Origin: Oidiodendron maius Zn
Lineage: Eukaryota; Ascomycota; Leotiomycetes; Myxotrichaceae
Assembly: GCA_000827325.1 (NCBI GenBank)
Contig: KN832875.1
Coordinates: 1,054,001-1,118,000 of the forward strand
Direction: 5' to 3'
DNA: 64,000 nucleotides
Made by a program: the position numbers and the translations under genes
Part shown: positions 32,185 to 44,313 of the stretch, piece after piece
How the letters are laid out: every line of letters begins with the position of its first letter
How positions within the stretch are numbered: position 1 is the first letter of the stretch
Notes under the pieces: model-generated
What the model was told of the DNA's origin: nothing
Seen by the model: only the letters and a program-made list of their open reading frames with translations
Database searches by the model: none

Positions 32185-34864
32185 ATGCGCTCCATCTTTC
32201 CGGCTCCACGAGGAGCATCACAGCTGCCGAGTCCGTATTCTTCAACGCCGTTACTTTCAAGCCCGTCCCAGACTGCTCCCAGTGCCTCCCTTAAACAGGA
32301 AACCAAGCTGCCTAAGAGAGCACGTGCAAGTCGGCCAAAAGGTAAGGGTAATCTGACGTACAGATCACCAGCAAAAAGGGCTAACCACATGTTGGGCGAA
32401 ATAGTTAAATCGGGCTGCATTACGTGCAAAGTAAGTCACATCCTGCACAAAGCACATTCTCCTACGCTCCTCTCTTATTTATGTGGCAAAGTGCTAACGT
32501 AGCTAAAAGGCTCGACGTGTGAAGTGTGATGAAACGAAGCCAGAGTGCCTTAGATGCCAAAAATTTGGTCGCACTTGTGATGGGTATGCCGAACCCCCTC
32601 CACCAGGTCAGGAACCGACGCGCTCAAGGCGACGGCTGGCGGTAGTCCCAATCAAACCCAGGTCGTCGCCTGTAGCCTTGACTGGACCGACTATTTCCAT
32701 TCATCGCACTGAAGAGGAGTGCCGTTACTTCGATGTTTTCGTCGAGTTTTCTGCTCGTGAGCTACCTGGCTATTTTCCCACGGACTTCTGGAGTCGGATC
32801 GTATCTCAAGAAAGCCATGCTCTCACCCCTATCCGATACGCTGCTATCGCTATTGGGGCACTCAACAGAAGCTTGGAAAAGGCTCCGGAATCACAACTGA
32901 AAGTCAATATTATACAAAATATCGATAAGAGGCATCATGAATATGCTGTCCTCTATTTCCTCAGAGCTGTCCAGTCCTTAAATCAATATCTTTCAAAATC
33001 ACGATCGCCACAGACACGAGTCGCTCTGATATGTTGTCTGCTATTCGTTTGTTTCGAGACTTTCCAAGGAAGTTTTGTTTCGACCTGTCGACAGTATTAT
33101 GGCGGTCTTTCAATCTTACGAAGCTACTGTGCAAGATATTCTCTTCCGGGTTCTCGCAATCAGCGAGCACTGCCTCAACAAAGCCTCATAGAAAGCAGCT
33201 CAACACAGATGGTTGCAACTTTACCGATTAGACCGAGCGAAGGCGATTCATTTCAAACAAGAGACATTATTACACCTATTGGAAATTCTCCAGAGACCGT
33301 GGATAGTCAAAGTCTTGATTGGACAGATGTTGTCATGTCAAAGGACAAGATCCCAGTCACCGGAGAAATCGAACCTTTCGTCTGGTCTCCGTATACCAAC
33401 AAAACTACTATGAGTGGAGCCGATTTGACCAAGGAGCAACAGCAGATGCGGGCAGCTTCGATTGCGAACCGTGTCATCTCTCCATCTGGCGTGGCTGTTG
33501 GCCAATCCATGCGGGTGATTGCACCTGCCTTGGGGAATCCCTCATCTGTATCCTCTGACTCCCCAGTCTCAACTCCATTGCCTTATGCTGCAGCAGAATC
33601 AACCGGATCTCCAGGATCCTCGTCTGTGTCTACGCCGCCGTCACAGTCCACGATAAGTCGGAAGCAACCGTTCGAATCTCCCAGTCCGTCGTCACCCGTC
33701 CTTCACCATGATTTAAATATTGAGGAAAGCCTCATCCAGATGTTTACCAGGTTAGATGGTAGTGGCGAGTACTTCGGAATGCCGCCTCTGATTCCTCCCA
33801 TGATGTGGGACATACGTAAAGTTTATCATCGTCCGATCCCGGACACATTTCCAGACTTCCCTTCGGCACAGCGGACTTGGGACTTTCTCATGGATGAGGC
33901 CTTGCAGTTCTATCGACGAACCTTCTTTAATAAGGTATTTGCACCAGCAAACAGCGATCCCCCGGCCAAAATCGCAAAGAAATACACACATTATATACAA
34001 AAGCTTTCTACATTCGAGAGAGCATTCCAACCTATCCTAAATAACGCCGTTGAAAGTAACGGCACAATTATCAATCCCGCAGCTCTTGTTTTGTCTTTGT
34101 ATCAAAAATGTACTCTTATCATCCTCGCGGCCGTCCAAGACCCGTCTGAAATGATCTACGATTCCTATCTTCCGGAATTTCAATATGTAACCAGCACATG
34201 TACTCGTCTAATAAGATCACAAAGTGGTACACAAATGGGGACCCATAATATCCGATTTTCGTTCGAGGTAGGATTCATACCGCCATTGCACTTTGTCGTT
34301 ATGAAATGCCGCGATCCCATTATTCGACGGGAAGGCATTAATCTACTTTTATCATGCCAGAGGCAGGAGGGAATGTGGGATAGTATATTGTGTGGTAGAA
34401 TTGGGGCGTGGCTTGTCGCCTGTGAGGAAGAGGGCCTTCCTCCACCACCTATTGAGTCGCCCCAGTTGAACTTGTATGTTTCTCCGGATGAGAGTGAAGG
34501 AAGGGAGCTCTTTGATCACTCTGGTCCGCAGCCTGTTGGAGACAGGGCGGAACTACCAGGGGGATGGGAGGACGGGAAGATGCTCTCCGACGTAATAAAT
34601 CATATCGTTGGAGATCAGTATATTGACGAAGCGTTTGATGAAGCTGAATCTATGGCAGTAATGCAAAACCCAGATGCAATCGAGTCTTTAAAGAAAAGAC
34701 GACCGGTGTTCCTCAAGGATTGGAGGGTTCCGGAAAAAAACAGGGTTCAGATCACCGTCCTACATTTCCATATTCCCGAACGCTACATCAAGTTCAAATG
34801 CCGAAAGGCGCTGCCAGGCGCAAATGGCTCCAGAGATGAGAGGGAGATTGTTTTGACCTGGTAG
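32185..34864 (+). CDS. Zn(II)2Cys6 transcription factor with long middle region
   Basis: The product is 866 aa from exons 32185-32430 and 32510-34864. The 82-residue N-terminus is basic (KRARASRPKGKG). The zinc cluster follows: CITCKARRVKCDETKPECLRC and then QKFGRTC, with standard spacing; the intron falls after CITCK. A regulatory domain of the fungal_trans_2 kind begins near residue 155 (CRYFDVFVEFSARELPGYF), with VQSLNQYL and CLLFVCFETFQGS. A Ser/Pro-rich linker lies around residues 430-490. The gene is divergent from the DOPA dioxygenase-like gene; local regulation is possible but unproven. I cannot name targets. Confidence 0.88.
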
Positions 34865-35200
34865 TATGTATAGGCAATATTGGCGCAGTTTTGTTGGCAA
34901 AATTATCGGAGTTTATTAAGATGGCGCTAGGAGATTTACTAGTGGCCATCGTGTGTCAAAAATAATACGGATGGTTTTTATGCACATAGTACTGGGACTT
35001 AACGCGTATGATGATACATATATTTGCTGTACAGTTTAATTGGGATTCGGAGCAGGAACTGCACTGTATAGCTGGGATGCTGTAAAACAGTTTGAACCGA
35101 GATCTATTTAGACGCCTCCTATATCTACATCATCTGCCAACATATATATTAGTAGCAGCAATTGATTGAAGATCTGTATGGACAAGTTCTTAGGTGCATC
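34865..35200. other. Convergent intergenic region
   Basis: This AT-rich gap holds the 3' ends of the Zn2Cys6 regulator and the EFM7 gene. I see nothing else. Confidence 0.45.
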
Positions 35201-35986
35201 TCACAGAGGCCATTTAACGGTGTAGCCGAATACCGTCCTTCTCAGCTCTTCATCCCCGCGGTCCTCTTTAAACATGACCTCGTCCATCTTCTCCTCGAAA
35301 ATCTTCTCGACGACGAAACCTGCTCTTCTTGCTAGGTCAAAGAACGTCATATCTTTCTCGTACAACCACGGCCTATACGGGGTAAAAAACACTAGCGCCA
35401 CAGCATCCCGACTCTTTGCAAGCGTCTCCTTCATCGTGGTGATCAGTTTCGCGTGCTCTGAATGGTTAAACAGCAAATCCGCTAGGATTAGGACATCAAA
35501 CCCCTCCTCCTTGCGAGCCTCCAGGTGGCCTAGGAGGGGACCAACATCGGCTCCCCAGCAATATCCTTCAGCCACGACCGTCTCCCGTATCTCATTAGGC
35601 CGGTTCTCGATGTTGTGCCATAGATTCGACACAAGATCCGGGTCCGGGTAGTCTGACACAACCACCTTGCTCGCACCGAGGCATCCGCACACGAGACTCG
35701 GCAGGCCTGCCCCTGCACCGAGCTCAAGTACCGTTCGGCCTATGATGAGCGATGGATGGCCCTCTAGGTAAGCGGAGAGTAGCCGGCCGGCATTCCACAG
35801 GTGGTGACCCCAGAGCGGATTGTGCCCAACGAGACGCAGGGTCAAGGTCTGCCCAGAGCGCAGCGTGTGCGTCTCGGTGGTGGGCGTGGGCGAGGGGGGG
35901 TAGTAGTTTGCGGGTTCGGCGAAGAGGTCGAGGGTCTCGGAGTCTCCCTCGACCTCACCATCCTCCCTGGTACCTGGAGAGGCCAT
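35201..35986 (-). CDS. EFM7: EFM7-type protein N-terminal and lysine methyltransferase
   Basis: This single-exon gene encodes 261 aa, the same length as yeast Efm7 (Nnt1). The start has FAEPANYYPPSP. The family-typical HNPLWGHHLWNAGRLLSAYL leads into SAM motif I, VLELGAGAGLPSLVC (about residue 88). VVSDYPDPDLVSNLWHNI is motif II, and VLILADLLFNHSEH is the DxxxN-type acidic loop. The C-terminus GYTVKWPL matches family ends. Family knowledge: Efm7 methylates the N-terminal Gly and Lys3 of elongation factor eEF1A. The gene is divergent from the copper-fist factor. Confidence 0.9.
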   Translation of the reverse strand: MASPGTREDGEVEGDSETLDLFAEPANYYPPSPTPTTETHTLRSGQTLTLRLVGHNPLWGHHLWNAGRLLSAYLEGHPSLIIGRTVLELGAGAGLPSLVCGCLGASKVVVSDYPDPDLVSNLWHNIENRPNEIRETVVAEGYCWGADVGPLLGHLEARKEEGFDVLILADLLFNHSEHAKLITTMKETLAKSRDAVALVFFTPYRPWLYEKDMTFFDLARRAGFVVEKIFEEKMDEVMFKEDRGDEELRRTVFGYTVKWPL

Positions 35987-37343
35987 CTAGGACGAGTGAA
36001 AAGGGGGGTGGATCACGTGGGCCGATGTTCTGGTATCCGTGTTAGTAACGTATATCTAGAGGGAGATATTCCGGACGATATAATACGTACGAGGAGGACT
36101 AGAAGAACCGTGTGAATATAATGCCCGTCTCCCTTCCTACATTTGCGTGTTCATACATCCAGCTGTTCAATATTATTTACTGAGAGGAGAAATTTTATAT
36201 CCGCTTGTGGCATCACTGGACGCACGCCCGCTGGCTGTGGTGGAGTGATAGATGCGCTCCTCAAATATCAATAAGTTATGTGCAAGTTGATGCTGATTAG
36301 ATAAGATTGGCGACGGTAAGTTAAGTTAAGGATTTCCCAACGCAGCCTTGCGTTACAGCCTCCCTCCATATTAATTGTTTATCACCCGGCAGCCGGTAAT
36401 CGTGCCTCATCTTTGTGCGCCAGTCTGGAGCCTCTCTTTATATGGCCCCTCTGTATCTCGATTCCGTCTTCTCATCTTGTCTTTCTTCCACGCTCCGGTC
36501 CGAACCACGTTCGACCGCACACAAGGTGGGATTTCCGTCGGCGCGGGTCCAGTGTGGGCAGGGAAGGATGTGAGGCCGGCCTATGGAAACTTGCTCACCA
36601 ACCATCCACTATCTCTCTCCGTCTCGCTCGTCTTCAATCTCAACTCCTGCCCATCCGCCTCCCCCACTGCCCCTGCCCGCTATTCAGAGGCCAAAGACAG
36701 AAGAAAAGACCGGAAGAGGATCGCTGGACGAACCGACGCGGCGCCCTTTGACAATCGCAGGTAGCAAGTAGCCGCCCACCCCACCACGCGGCTGACCAGC
36801 ACAACAGCGTGACAGTGCTCTCCCTCACTCTCGTTGACGCTCTCTCTCGCGGCAACTCTCCTCCATCCCGGACCCCTCTTCTTACCACGCTAGCTGCAGG
36901 TATGTCGACACAACTATCTGCAGGACCATTCGCGCTGACAGATCAGATTTGTGCGAAAATCTCCTCCAGCGAAGTACGCGCCTGCAGTCCACACTGCCGA
37001 CACCCTCATCTTATGGAATGCTGACTGGAAACGGCATTGCCGGTCTCCATATGTGCACATCTCCAACTGCGGCTGATCAGCCCTCGATTATTGAATTTGG
37101 CGCACTTCTAGAATCGCTCTAGAACCAGCTCACCTCACTGCTGAGACACTGTCTTGCCCGATACGCTCCTTTCAACTGTGCGACATCCGCTCAATATTCA
37201 AGCGCATAGAGTCGCAAGCCAAACGCCAAGGCCCCGAAAGCGCTGCGTCGGCTTGCATGTCTTCAATAGTGTTCGCCTCTCTGCAAATCCTCCGATTTCA
37301 ACTCTCGACCCCCTTCTCCCCATAGACGCCGACACCTACAATC
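35987..37343. promoter_or_regulatory. Shared upstream region of EFM7 and the copper-fist factor
   Basis: This 1.36-kb divergent region has a CACGTG close to EFM7 (near 36015). Its right half is CT-rich and looks like leader sequence. It contains three ATG-started upstream ORFs before the copper-fist start: 36902-37024, 37051-37122 and 37257-37325. I see no protein gene otherwise. Confidence 0.45.
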
Positions 37344-39078
37344 ATGCCTATGATCAATGGAGTGAAGATGGCCTGGTACGTTTCGTAGTTTTTATATATC
37401 ACAATCCAGTCAAAGATGGGGTGGTAGTAGAACTATCCTTTTGATCAACTCTGGCCATGTCAGCCAGCCATTGTCGATTGGCTATTCTCGTTCACGAGGT
37501 GTATTTTTTGGGCTGTCCCTCTAACTCTTCTATTCTAGTGAGCCATGCATCCGTGGCCATCGATCGACAAAGTGCAGCCATGCCAATGAGAGACTAATGG
37601 TCCCTGTTCGGAAACCAGGAAGACCACTCAGCGCATGCCCACATCCTCGAGACCGGCCATGCAGTTGCGGAAGCGTCACAGCGGCAATTCCAAAGAAACA
37701 GGCCTGTTGCTGCGGTGACAATACCTCCAGTACAACTCCAATAGATGTCACTGCGCAATCTTCTGCACCATTACCTGCAGAGTCCATTTCACCTACCAGA
37801 GCTGCATTCAAAGTGCAGAAGGCATCTGCTAGACCAAATCCAAGTAGGAAGCCATCCTTCGACATTACCAACTTTGAGAGAATGGATATGAACAGTGTGA
37901 ACATCGTTCAATTTGACCCGCGATCGACAAATGCGATGCCAATCATGTACCCCAACGGATATACAATCGCTGGTGGACCCCCAGGATATGGGTTTGTTCC
38001 TCAGTATGCCAATTTTCAACCCCGGGATTATAAGGTTCCAATGCAACCACCGCTGCACATCAGCTCAGGAGTTCCAGCTAGAATGAACAGCCTTGGTGGA
38101 GTCCACCAAGCTGTACTTCACCATGCTGTCACCAATCCCATAGGTTTGATAAACGGGATGAATGACGTTGCAAATAACCCAACTTCCCCTGGGCCGTCTA
38201 CCCCAACAAAAGTTACAACTGATGAAATGAGCACGCCCAGCAATGGGAATTCATGCTGCGCCACCAAACGGCCAGCCCATAGTCATAGTTCCTCTAGTGC
38301 CAGTTCAGTTTCAGAACCTCAAGAACCAGAAGTGGGGGACTGCTGCTCATCGAAAGCTCCACCTCTGGCAGGAAAGGATGAGCCGATGTCAGACGACGAT
38401 ATTCCTCTAGATCTGGCACCCCAGGCTGGCCATCAGATGCACCTAGAGAATGGGGCCACTTTCACCCCGGTCTTGTATCCCCAGTATATACAACAGGGTT
38501 GTGTTTTTTCTTACCCGCCCACTTACGGCTCTTTCAATAATCCCCTGGAACCTTCTGCTTGGAGGCAAAGTATGCGAAGCAATGGGCCTACGCTCTCTAT
38601 AGAACAAAGGCCTGAGACTTCCAACGCCGCAACCCTTGTTGCAACATCCCCGGAAGCAAAAAATACAGTCCATACATGCCATTGCGGAGATGGATGTCAA
38701 TGCATTGGCTGCGCCGCCCACCCTTACAACGATGCAACGCAAAATTATGTGCGCTCAGCCTACACGTCAATGGCCGCCGAACCACTGTCGAGCGAAAGCA
38801 GCGCAAACCAGCGTTTAAGCAATGGATCTGGTGGCATAGAAGTGAGCAGTAGCAGCCACCACGGTACGGAGCCTATTTCTTCCCCGAAAGCGAACACGCC
38901 ATCGAGTTCGACGTCTACGAATGGAGAAGAACAAAATCTGTCGGCTTCTGATTTCTTCTTTGTAAATTATTCGTTTCCTGAGTGTGGTGGTGATATGGAA
39001 AGTTGTCCCTGCGGCGATGACTGCAAGTGTCTTGGCTGTACCATTCATAATTGGACAGGTAAGGCGCCTGTGGAATAA
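37344..39078 (+). CDS. Copper-fist transcription factor, Cuf1/Mac1 type
   Basis: The product is 523 aa from exons 37344-37375 and 37539-39078. The intron join rebuilds the copper fist: MINGVKMACEPCIRGH, then STKCSH, with zinc ligands Cys, Cys, Cys and His, followed by the minor-groove motif KPGRPLS. A CSCGSV and CCCG segment completes the N-terminal copper domain. Two C-terminal cysteine motifs follow, CHCGDGCQCIGCAAH (about residue 370) and CPCGDDCKCLGCTIH (about 503). Both have spacing CxCx3CxCx2Cx2H, as in S. pombe Cuf1. Such factors activate high-affinity copper uptake when copper is low and are silenced by copper binding to the tail. The 163-bp intron is longer than average. Targets are not visible here. 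Confidence 0.92.
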
Positions 39079-39752
39079 CGACCATACGTTGAACGTAGGA
39101 AAATAATTGTACAAGGATGCCATATTGGTTTATGACCCATGGATCAAAGCCGACTGATTGTATTTGTCTGCATTTCTTTGGAGTTCCGGGTCACCTGTGA
39201 GGGCATGAGAACTTGTGTCCAAGATGATCAGAAAAGATCAGTTGCCGGCAAAGTAGATCATTACCCCAGGTTTGTGCCTTTGCGCATCGATAATTGATAC
39301 CCCTCCACTCTGACAACCGAAGATTGTGTCAGAGTTCCCTAGAATGGGATATGAGCGGCTTCGTTGATAGCCTTAACTGTAGATAAATGAAAGTCATATC
39401 TGTTCGAGTTGACTAACCTTTAATTGTCGCGGCAACGTCGAGAGTAAGAAGTTGTTCTTTGATGTATTGTGGTTATTATATCCGTTCAAATGCTCTCAGT
39501 AATGACGCTGAGCAATTGGCTCTCCACGCTTGATATCCAACCAGGCAATTCGTTTGGAAACGAGGGAATATTCGAAATAGAATGGCTATCAGGGATGGTA
39601 GGAGGTCACACAGTGGCTGGCCCCGCATGCGGGGCAAATGCCGGGAGCCGAGATACCTCTCGTCATATTCACCAAACTGTCTTTGTTTAATTGTATCTTC
39701 GAGCCAACAACAATATCCAGTAATTATTTCCATAAACTACCAAATATAAGTA
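39079..39752. promoter_or_regulatory. Upstream region of the aldehyde dehydrogenase gene
   Basis: This gap holds the 3' end of the copper-fist gene and the dehydrogenase promoter. No motif stands out. Confidence 0.4.
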
Positions 39753-41632
39753 ATGGCACACAATCTTCCATTTAAGGTAACCTTTGCGTCTCACGCAGCC
39801 ACCATTCAAAACTAGCTAATCACTCCACTAGCTCAAAAGCCCCGCCATTTTCAAAGACAAGTCCTATGTCAACGGCGAATGGGTAGAAGCCAAATCTGGC
39901 AAGAGATTCGATATCATTGGTCTTCTAAATTCCTTTCCTTACCAAGTCTTGCACAGAATACATTGCTAAGCCTTAACAGACCCCGGCACCGGCAAAGTCT
40001 GGGCAAGCGCACCAGATAATGACTCTGAGGACGTTGACGGCGCCGTACATGCAGCGCATGCCGCGTTCCAGAGCTACAGGAGAGTAAACCCACGGTCCCG
40101 CGCCCGATGGCTCCTCAAGTGGGACGCCCTGATCCGCGAGAACAGGGACGACCTGGCGCACATCATCACGTACGAGACGGGCAAGCCACTCGCGGAAGCA
40201 GAGGGCGAGATCGAGTATGCACTGGGCTTCACGTGGTGGTTTGCGGGAGAGGCAGAGAGAATCACGGGCACTGTCTCCCAGCCTAGTGCGCCAGGGAGGA
40301 GAGTGTTTACGGTGAAGCAGCCGATTGGGCTCGCGGCTGCGCTGGTGCCGTGGAATTTCCCCGTTGCGTGAGTTCTGCTTAATATTTAATAGACCTGGCT
40401 TTTGCTGATAAGATATGTTTAGGATGGTATTAAGGAAAGCTAGTGCTGCATTGGCGGCAGGTTGTTGCATGATCGTGAAGCCGTCTCCAGAAACGCCGCT
40501 GTCGGTTCTGGCTCTGGCTGAGCTGGCGACTCAAGCTGGGTTCCCAAAAGGGGTATTTACTGTGCTGACTACGAGTTTGGAAAATACACCGCCTCTGAGT
40601 GAAGCGCTTTGTAGACACCCTCTTGTCAAGAAAGTCACTTTTACTGGATCTGTGAGTAGTTGTCAGCAGCTTAGTGAGAGGGAACACTAATGTTGCGTAG
40701 ACCAGAATTGGAAAACTAGTGGCTAAGATATGTTCTGATGGTCTCAAGAAAGTTACCCTCGAACTTGGAGGGAATTGTCCATGTCTTGTATTTGACGACG
40801 CGGATCTGAACAAAGCAGCTGATGGTAAGTCTCTAACGATATATATGAAACGTCAGATACTGATCATCTCATAGCCTTGATGGCTCTCAAATGGAGGCAC
40901 GCCGGCCAGGCTTGTATAACTGCAAATCGGGTATATGTCCAGAGTGGAGTGTATGATAAATTTGCTACCATTTTGAAGGAAAGGACAAGTAAGTTAGTGG
41001 TGGGTCATGGCGCTGACAAGAACACGACCATTGGGCCCGTTACCACACCCCAGGGCCTCAAAAAGGCCCTGAGCCAGGTTGAGAATGCCAGGAAACTCGG
41101 GGGCCAGGTTGTACTTGGAGGTGGGAAGATGGCAGGAACAACGGGATACTTCTTCCAACCTACCATTATTATGGGCGCCAAAAAGGAAATGCTCATCACA
41201 GAGGAGGAAACGTTCGCGCCGATCCTCGCCCTATATTCATTTGATACCGAAGAGGAGGCAGTTCGAGCTGCCAACGATACGAGCGTAAGTTCTGGCGGCA
41301 CTGAACAATTAGACAATGGCTAAATGTGGCTACAGATGGGTCTAGCCTCATATTTCTTCACGAAGGACGTGGATCGGACATGGAGATTGCTCGAGAACCT
41401 CGAGGCCGGCATGATTGGAATGAACACTGGCAAGTCTAAGACCCTTCCTTCTCCCGACAAAGGTCGTCGTCATCCCGTACTGACGAAAGAAACAGGTAAT
41501 TCGTCTGCCGCGGAATCTCCATTTGGCGGGATCAAGGAATCGGGCTATGGCAAGGAGTCTGGAAAGGACGTTGCTATCAATGAGTACTTGATCACTAAGA
41601 CCGGAACTCTGACATTGGATGGTCACTTTTAA
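39753..41632 (+). CDS. Aldehyde dehydrogenase, succinate-semialdehyde dehydrogenase type
   Basis: Eight exons give 497 aa: 39753-39776, 39832-39919, 39980-40367, 40423-40651, 40701-40824, 40875-41284, 41336-41429 and 41496-41632. Landmarks are [20 protein letters not shown] (cofactor and Asn site), FTGSTRIGK, the general base in LELGG, the nucleophile Cys in GQACITANR, and EEETFAPI and [12 protein letters not shown] near the end. The layout matches SSADH (yeast Uga2), which oxidises succinate semialdehyde in GABA catabolism; substrate is inferred. Intron 2 has a weak GTCTTC donor. The last intron (41430-41495) begins GC, is 66 bp and stop-free, so retention would add 22 residues. The neighbouring SDR gene is on the same strand. 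Confidence 0.88.
41430..41495 (+). other. Stop-free 66-bp GC-AG intron in the aldehyde dehydrogenase gene
   Basis: The intron starts GCAAGT and ends AACAG. Its length is a multiple of three and the frame stays open through it. Removing it joins MNTG to [11 protein letters not shown], the expected conserved run. Confidence 0.65.
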
Positions 41633-42054
41633 TAATTGAGTCCAGTTGATATAGCTGTCACTCACTTACATTTTATCGTGCAGTATAGTACGAACTCCCT
41701 GCCGAAAGTTGGCTAGCTCAGGGGTCCCACCAAAGAAGGCCACAGGCAGTCTGGTGGCCTGAGGCGTGGACACAACTTCCAGGTTTCCCCAATAGTAAAG
41801 ATTCCTAGTGAAAGTCTCACGCCCACATCCCCGCATAATTTCATCCAGCCGAGGTATCACCTCCACGACTCACTGCACGCGGATTTCACGTTCATTTCCT
41901 CCCCCTGTGGCGGCTCCCCAATCGCCATGTACGTAGTGTTGGGGGCCGAACTGCAGCAAAGTACTTAGGATGGGGTTCTCCCACGTCGTTTCTGATATGC
42001 TATCCGTATCACGTAGCCTTGTCCAAGAAGAATCGCTCTCGCGCGGAAACCAAG
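41633..42054. promoter_or_regulatory. Intergenic region before the SDR gene
   Basis: This gap lies between two same-strand genes and should hold the SDR promoter. No motif is evident. Confidence 0.4.
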
Positions 42055-43277
42055 ATGGCGAAGAGATCAAACACGTTGAGGGTACTGGCGGCGCCGATTA
42101 AGTTGACCCTTGCCGACTTTCGACTCCAGCTGCCCCTTCTGTTTGCCCTTCTCTACTACCCCGAGAGGCTCAAGTCGATCGTGCCCGAACGACTGTACCC
42201 CTGGATCACCTCCGCAAGGTTTCTTCAGGGGTTGAAAATCCTCCTTGGTCTCAACCTTGCTGGCTTCATCAACAAAAAACTCTCTCAATATGCAGTTAAC
42301 AATTGGAAGAAGGATGCCAAATGGATCAATAGCCAGGAGGTTGTCTTGATAACTGGGGGGTCCAGCGGAATCGGAGAGTTGGTGGCCAAGGATTTTGTCA
42401 AGAGAGGCGTCAAGGTTATCAGTTTGGATCTGAACCCTCCAAAGAAAGCCCAGCGTGAGCTAGTTCTACTCGAAAGTCCAATTTAACTCTAGAATTCTAA
42501 CACACTTAAAGCTGGCGTCCACTTTTACAAGGCTGATGTCACATCTCCCGACGACCTCGCCTCTGTCGGCGCTCAGATCCGCAAGGCCCACGGCGATCCA
42601 ACGGTCCTGATCAACAATGCAGCTGTGGGATATGCCATGACCATCCTTGATGAACCAGTGGACTCCATTCGAAGGTCTTTCGAGGTCAACACCTTCTCCC
42701 ACTTCCTCACAGTAAAGGAATTCTTACCGGCCATGATCAAGAAGAACCATGGACACGTAGTAACCATCGCTAGTATGGCCTCTTACGTGACTGTGGCCTC
42801 GATCGTCGACTATAACTGCACGAAAGCTAGCGCCGTCGCGTTCCACGAGGGATTGGCTTCCGAGCTGAAGCACCGGTATGATGCGCCCAATGTCCGAACT
42901 ACGTAAGTCCCCAGTCTCCTCTCTGCTTGGTGGGTAGCTCACTGACGATGAACCTCCACAGCCTCGTGAATCCCACGTGGGTCCGTACGCCCTTGATCGG
43001 GCCCCTCGTTGCAGACCCGACTTTCAACGACCTCGTGCTCGAGCCCGAGGACGTCTCCCTTGCTATCGTGAAGGCCATCCTCTCCGGGCGCAGCAGCCAC
43101 GTCATTCTCCCCAGCTTCTACGGCCCCGTGGCAGGCATCCGTGGTTGGCCCGCCTGGATGGCGGAGGGCCTACGGAATAGGGTGGGTTACCTGATGGACG
43201 TGCGCGTGCGCTATGGTGGAAAGTTCAAGAAGGATCCTAGACTTGACGGCGGGAGTATTGAAGATCTTAAGATGTAA
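42055..43277 (+). CDS. Short-chain dehydrogenase/reductase with N-terminal membrane segment
   Basis: The product is 368 aa from exons 42055-42454, 42512-42902 and 42962-43277. Residues 1-95 are hydrophobic and amphipathic (FRLQLPLLFALLYYPERL), suggesting membrane association, as in retinol dehydrogenase-like SDRs. The cofactor motif is TGGSSGIG (about residue 100), with LINNAAVG near 165. The catalytic Ser is in IASMAS and the Tyr/Lys pair in YNCTK (about 233). The C-terminal part ends with GGKFKKDPRLDGG. An acidic residue after the second strand (SLDLNPP) suggests NAD preference. The likely substrate is a lipid or steroid-like alcohol, by analogy. In-frame codons before ATG 42055 are non-ATG. 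Confidence 0.87.
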
Positions 43278-44313
43278 TCTATTGGATTAGGGTAGATGTG
43301 TAGTGCAGATCTGATTTGGATGTAACACATAGATGGCGGCAGAAAAATGATACCTATATAAATTGAATGGTAACGAGACATATTGTCTAGCCGAAGTGTA
43401 TGTGCAAGTCAAAATTTTAGCATGAGTCTTGTAGTTGCTAACTTGCTACGATGAAGAATACCTGGTATAAACAAAGCACAAATTTCTATGAAATGCAATG
43501 TTGGACCATTTATTATCCCATGTCATGTCAATTTTAGATGTTAATTTTCTTCCGACTAATTATGTACCATACGTTTTATATCCCAAAATTAGCTGTCCTC
43601 TCCCAATCCATCCCATTACTGTCAACAAGGACAGGAGAATGCTAAACATTAGAGTAGAGGCTTATTAGAGTGTTGAGCTGAGAACTAGACGCTTGAAAGC
43701 ATCGCTACGCATCCCTGTTGCAGTCGATCCTAAATTATCCAACAAATCCGCTATCGACTGTACTGAACTAGAAAAACCCTTCTATAGAGCCAAACAAAAC
43801 AGATTCCGTGCACAAAGCTTTATGATATATAGCTGTAGTCTCAGATCCAAGATAGCGTCAATCTCGCGTTACCAGATGCGGTCAAAAGACGGTGAACCAT
43901 TAACCAGGACGACCTCTTGTATGTGTGAAGAATTGCAAGCGTCGGCATATAGAATAGCTCTTTTATAGACAGATAGTCCGAAGGGTATGACTTGGAGACG
44001 GTTGCTGCATTCCAAGTAAGATATCAGAGTTATTTAACTCGCGTGGAGAAGATATCGGAAAGACGGCCTGAGACTTGCTGGTTGAAAGCAGTGGTTGCAT
44101 TGGGTCCATTTCATCTTGACGTGTGGTGTGTCGAGCATGTTGGGTGTACTCATCCCAGCATTATCTTAGTCAACGACTTCATGAGCCGTTCGAAACCATC
44201 TGATATCCTTTAAGAAGAGCTGTCCGGCTCATTCATCATCGGCGCTGTAGTCCGTGAAACAAATTCGGCTGTGGGAAAAGCAGAGAGATCGAAGATCGGA
44301 CGCATGATAAAGG
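43278..44313. other. Intergenic region without a recognised gene
   Basis: About 1 kb of moderately AT-rich DNA between two convergent genes. Short open frames exist but lack domains or sensible starts. Nothing else was recognised. Confidence 0.45.

Noticed and set aside
36375-36764. A 129-codon plus-strand open frame before the copper-fist gene
   Set aside because: Three frames are open together in a CT-rich stretch, there is no domain, and it is best explained as leader or promoter sequence.
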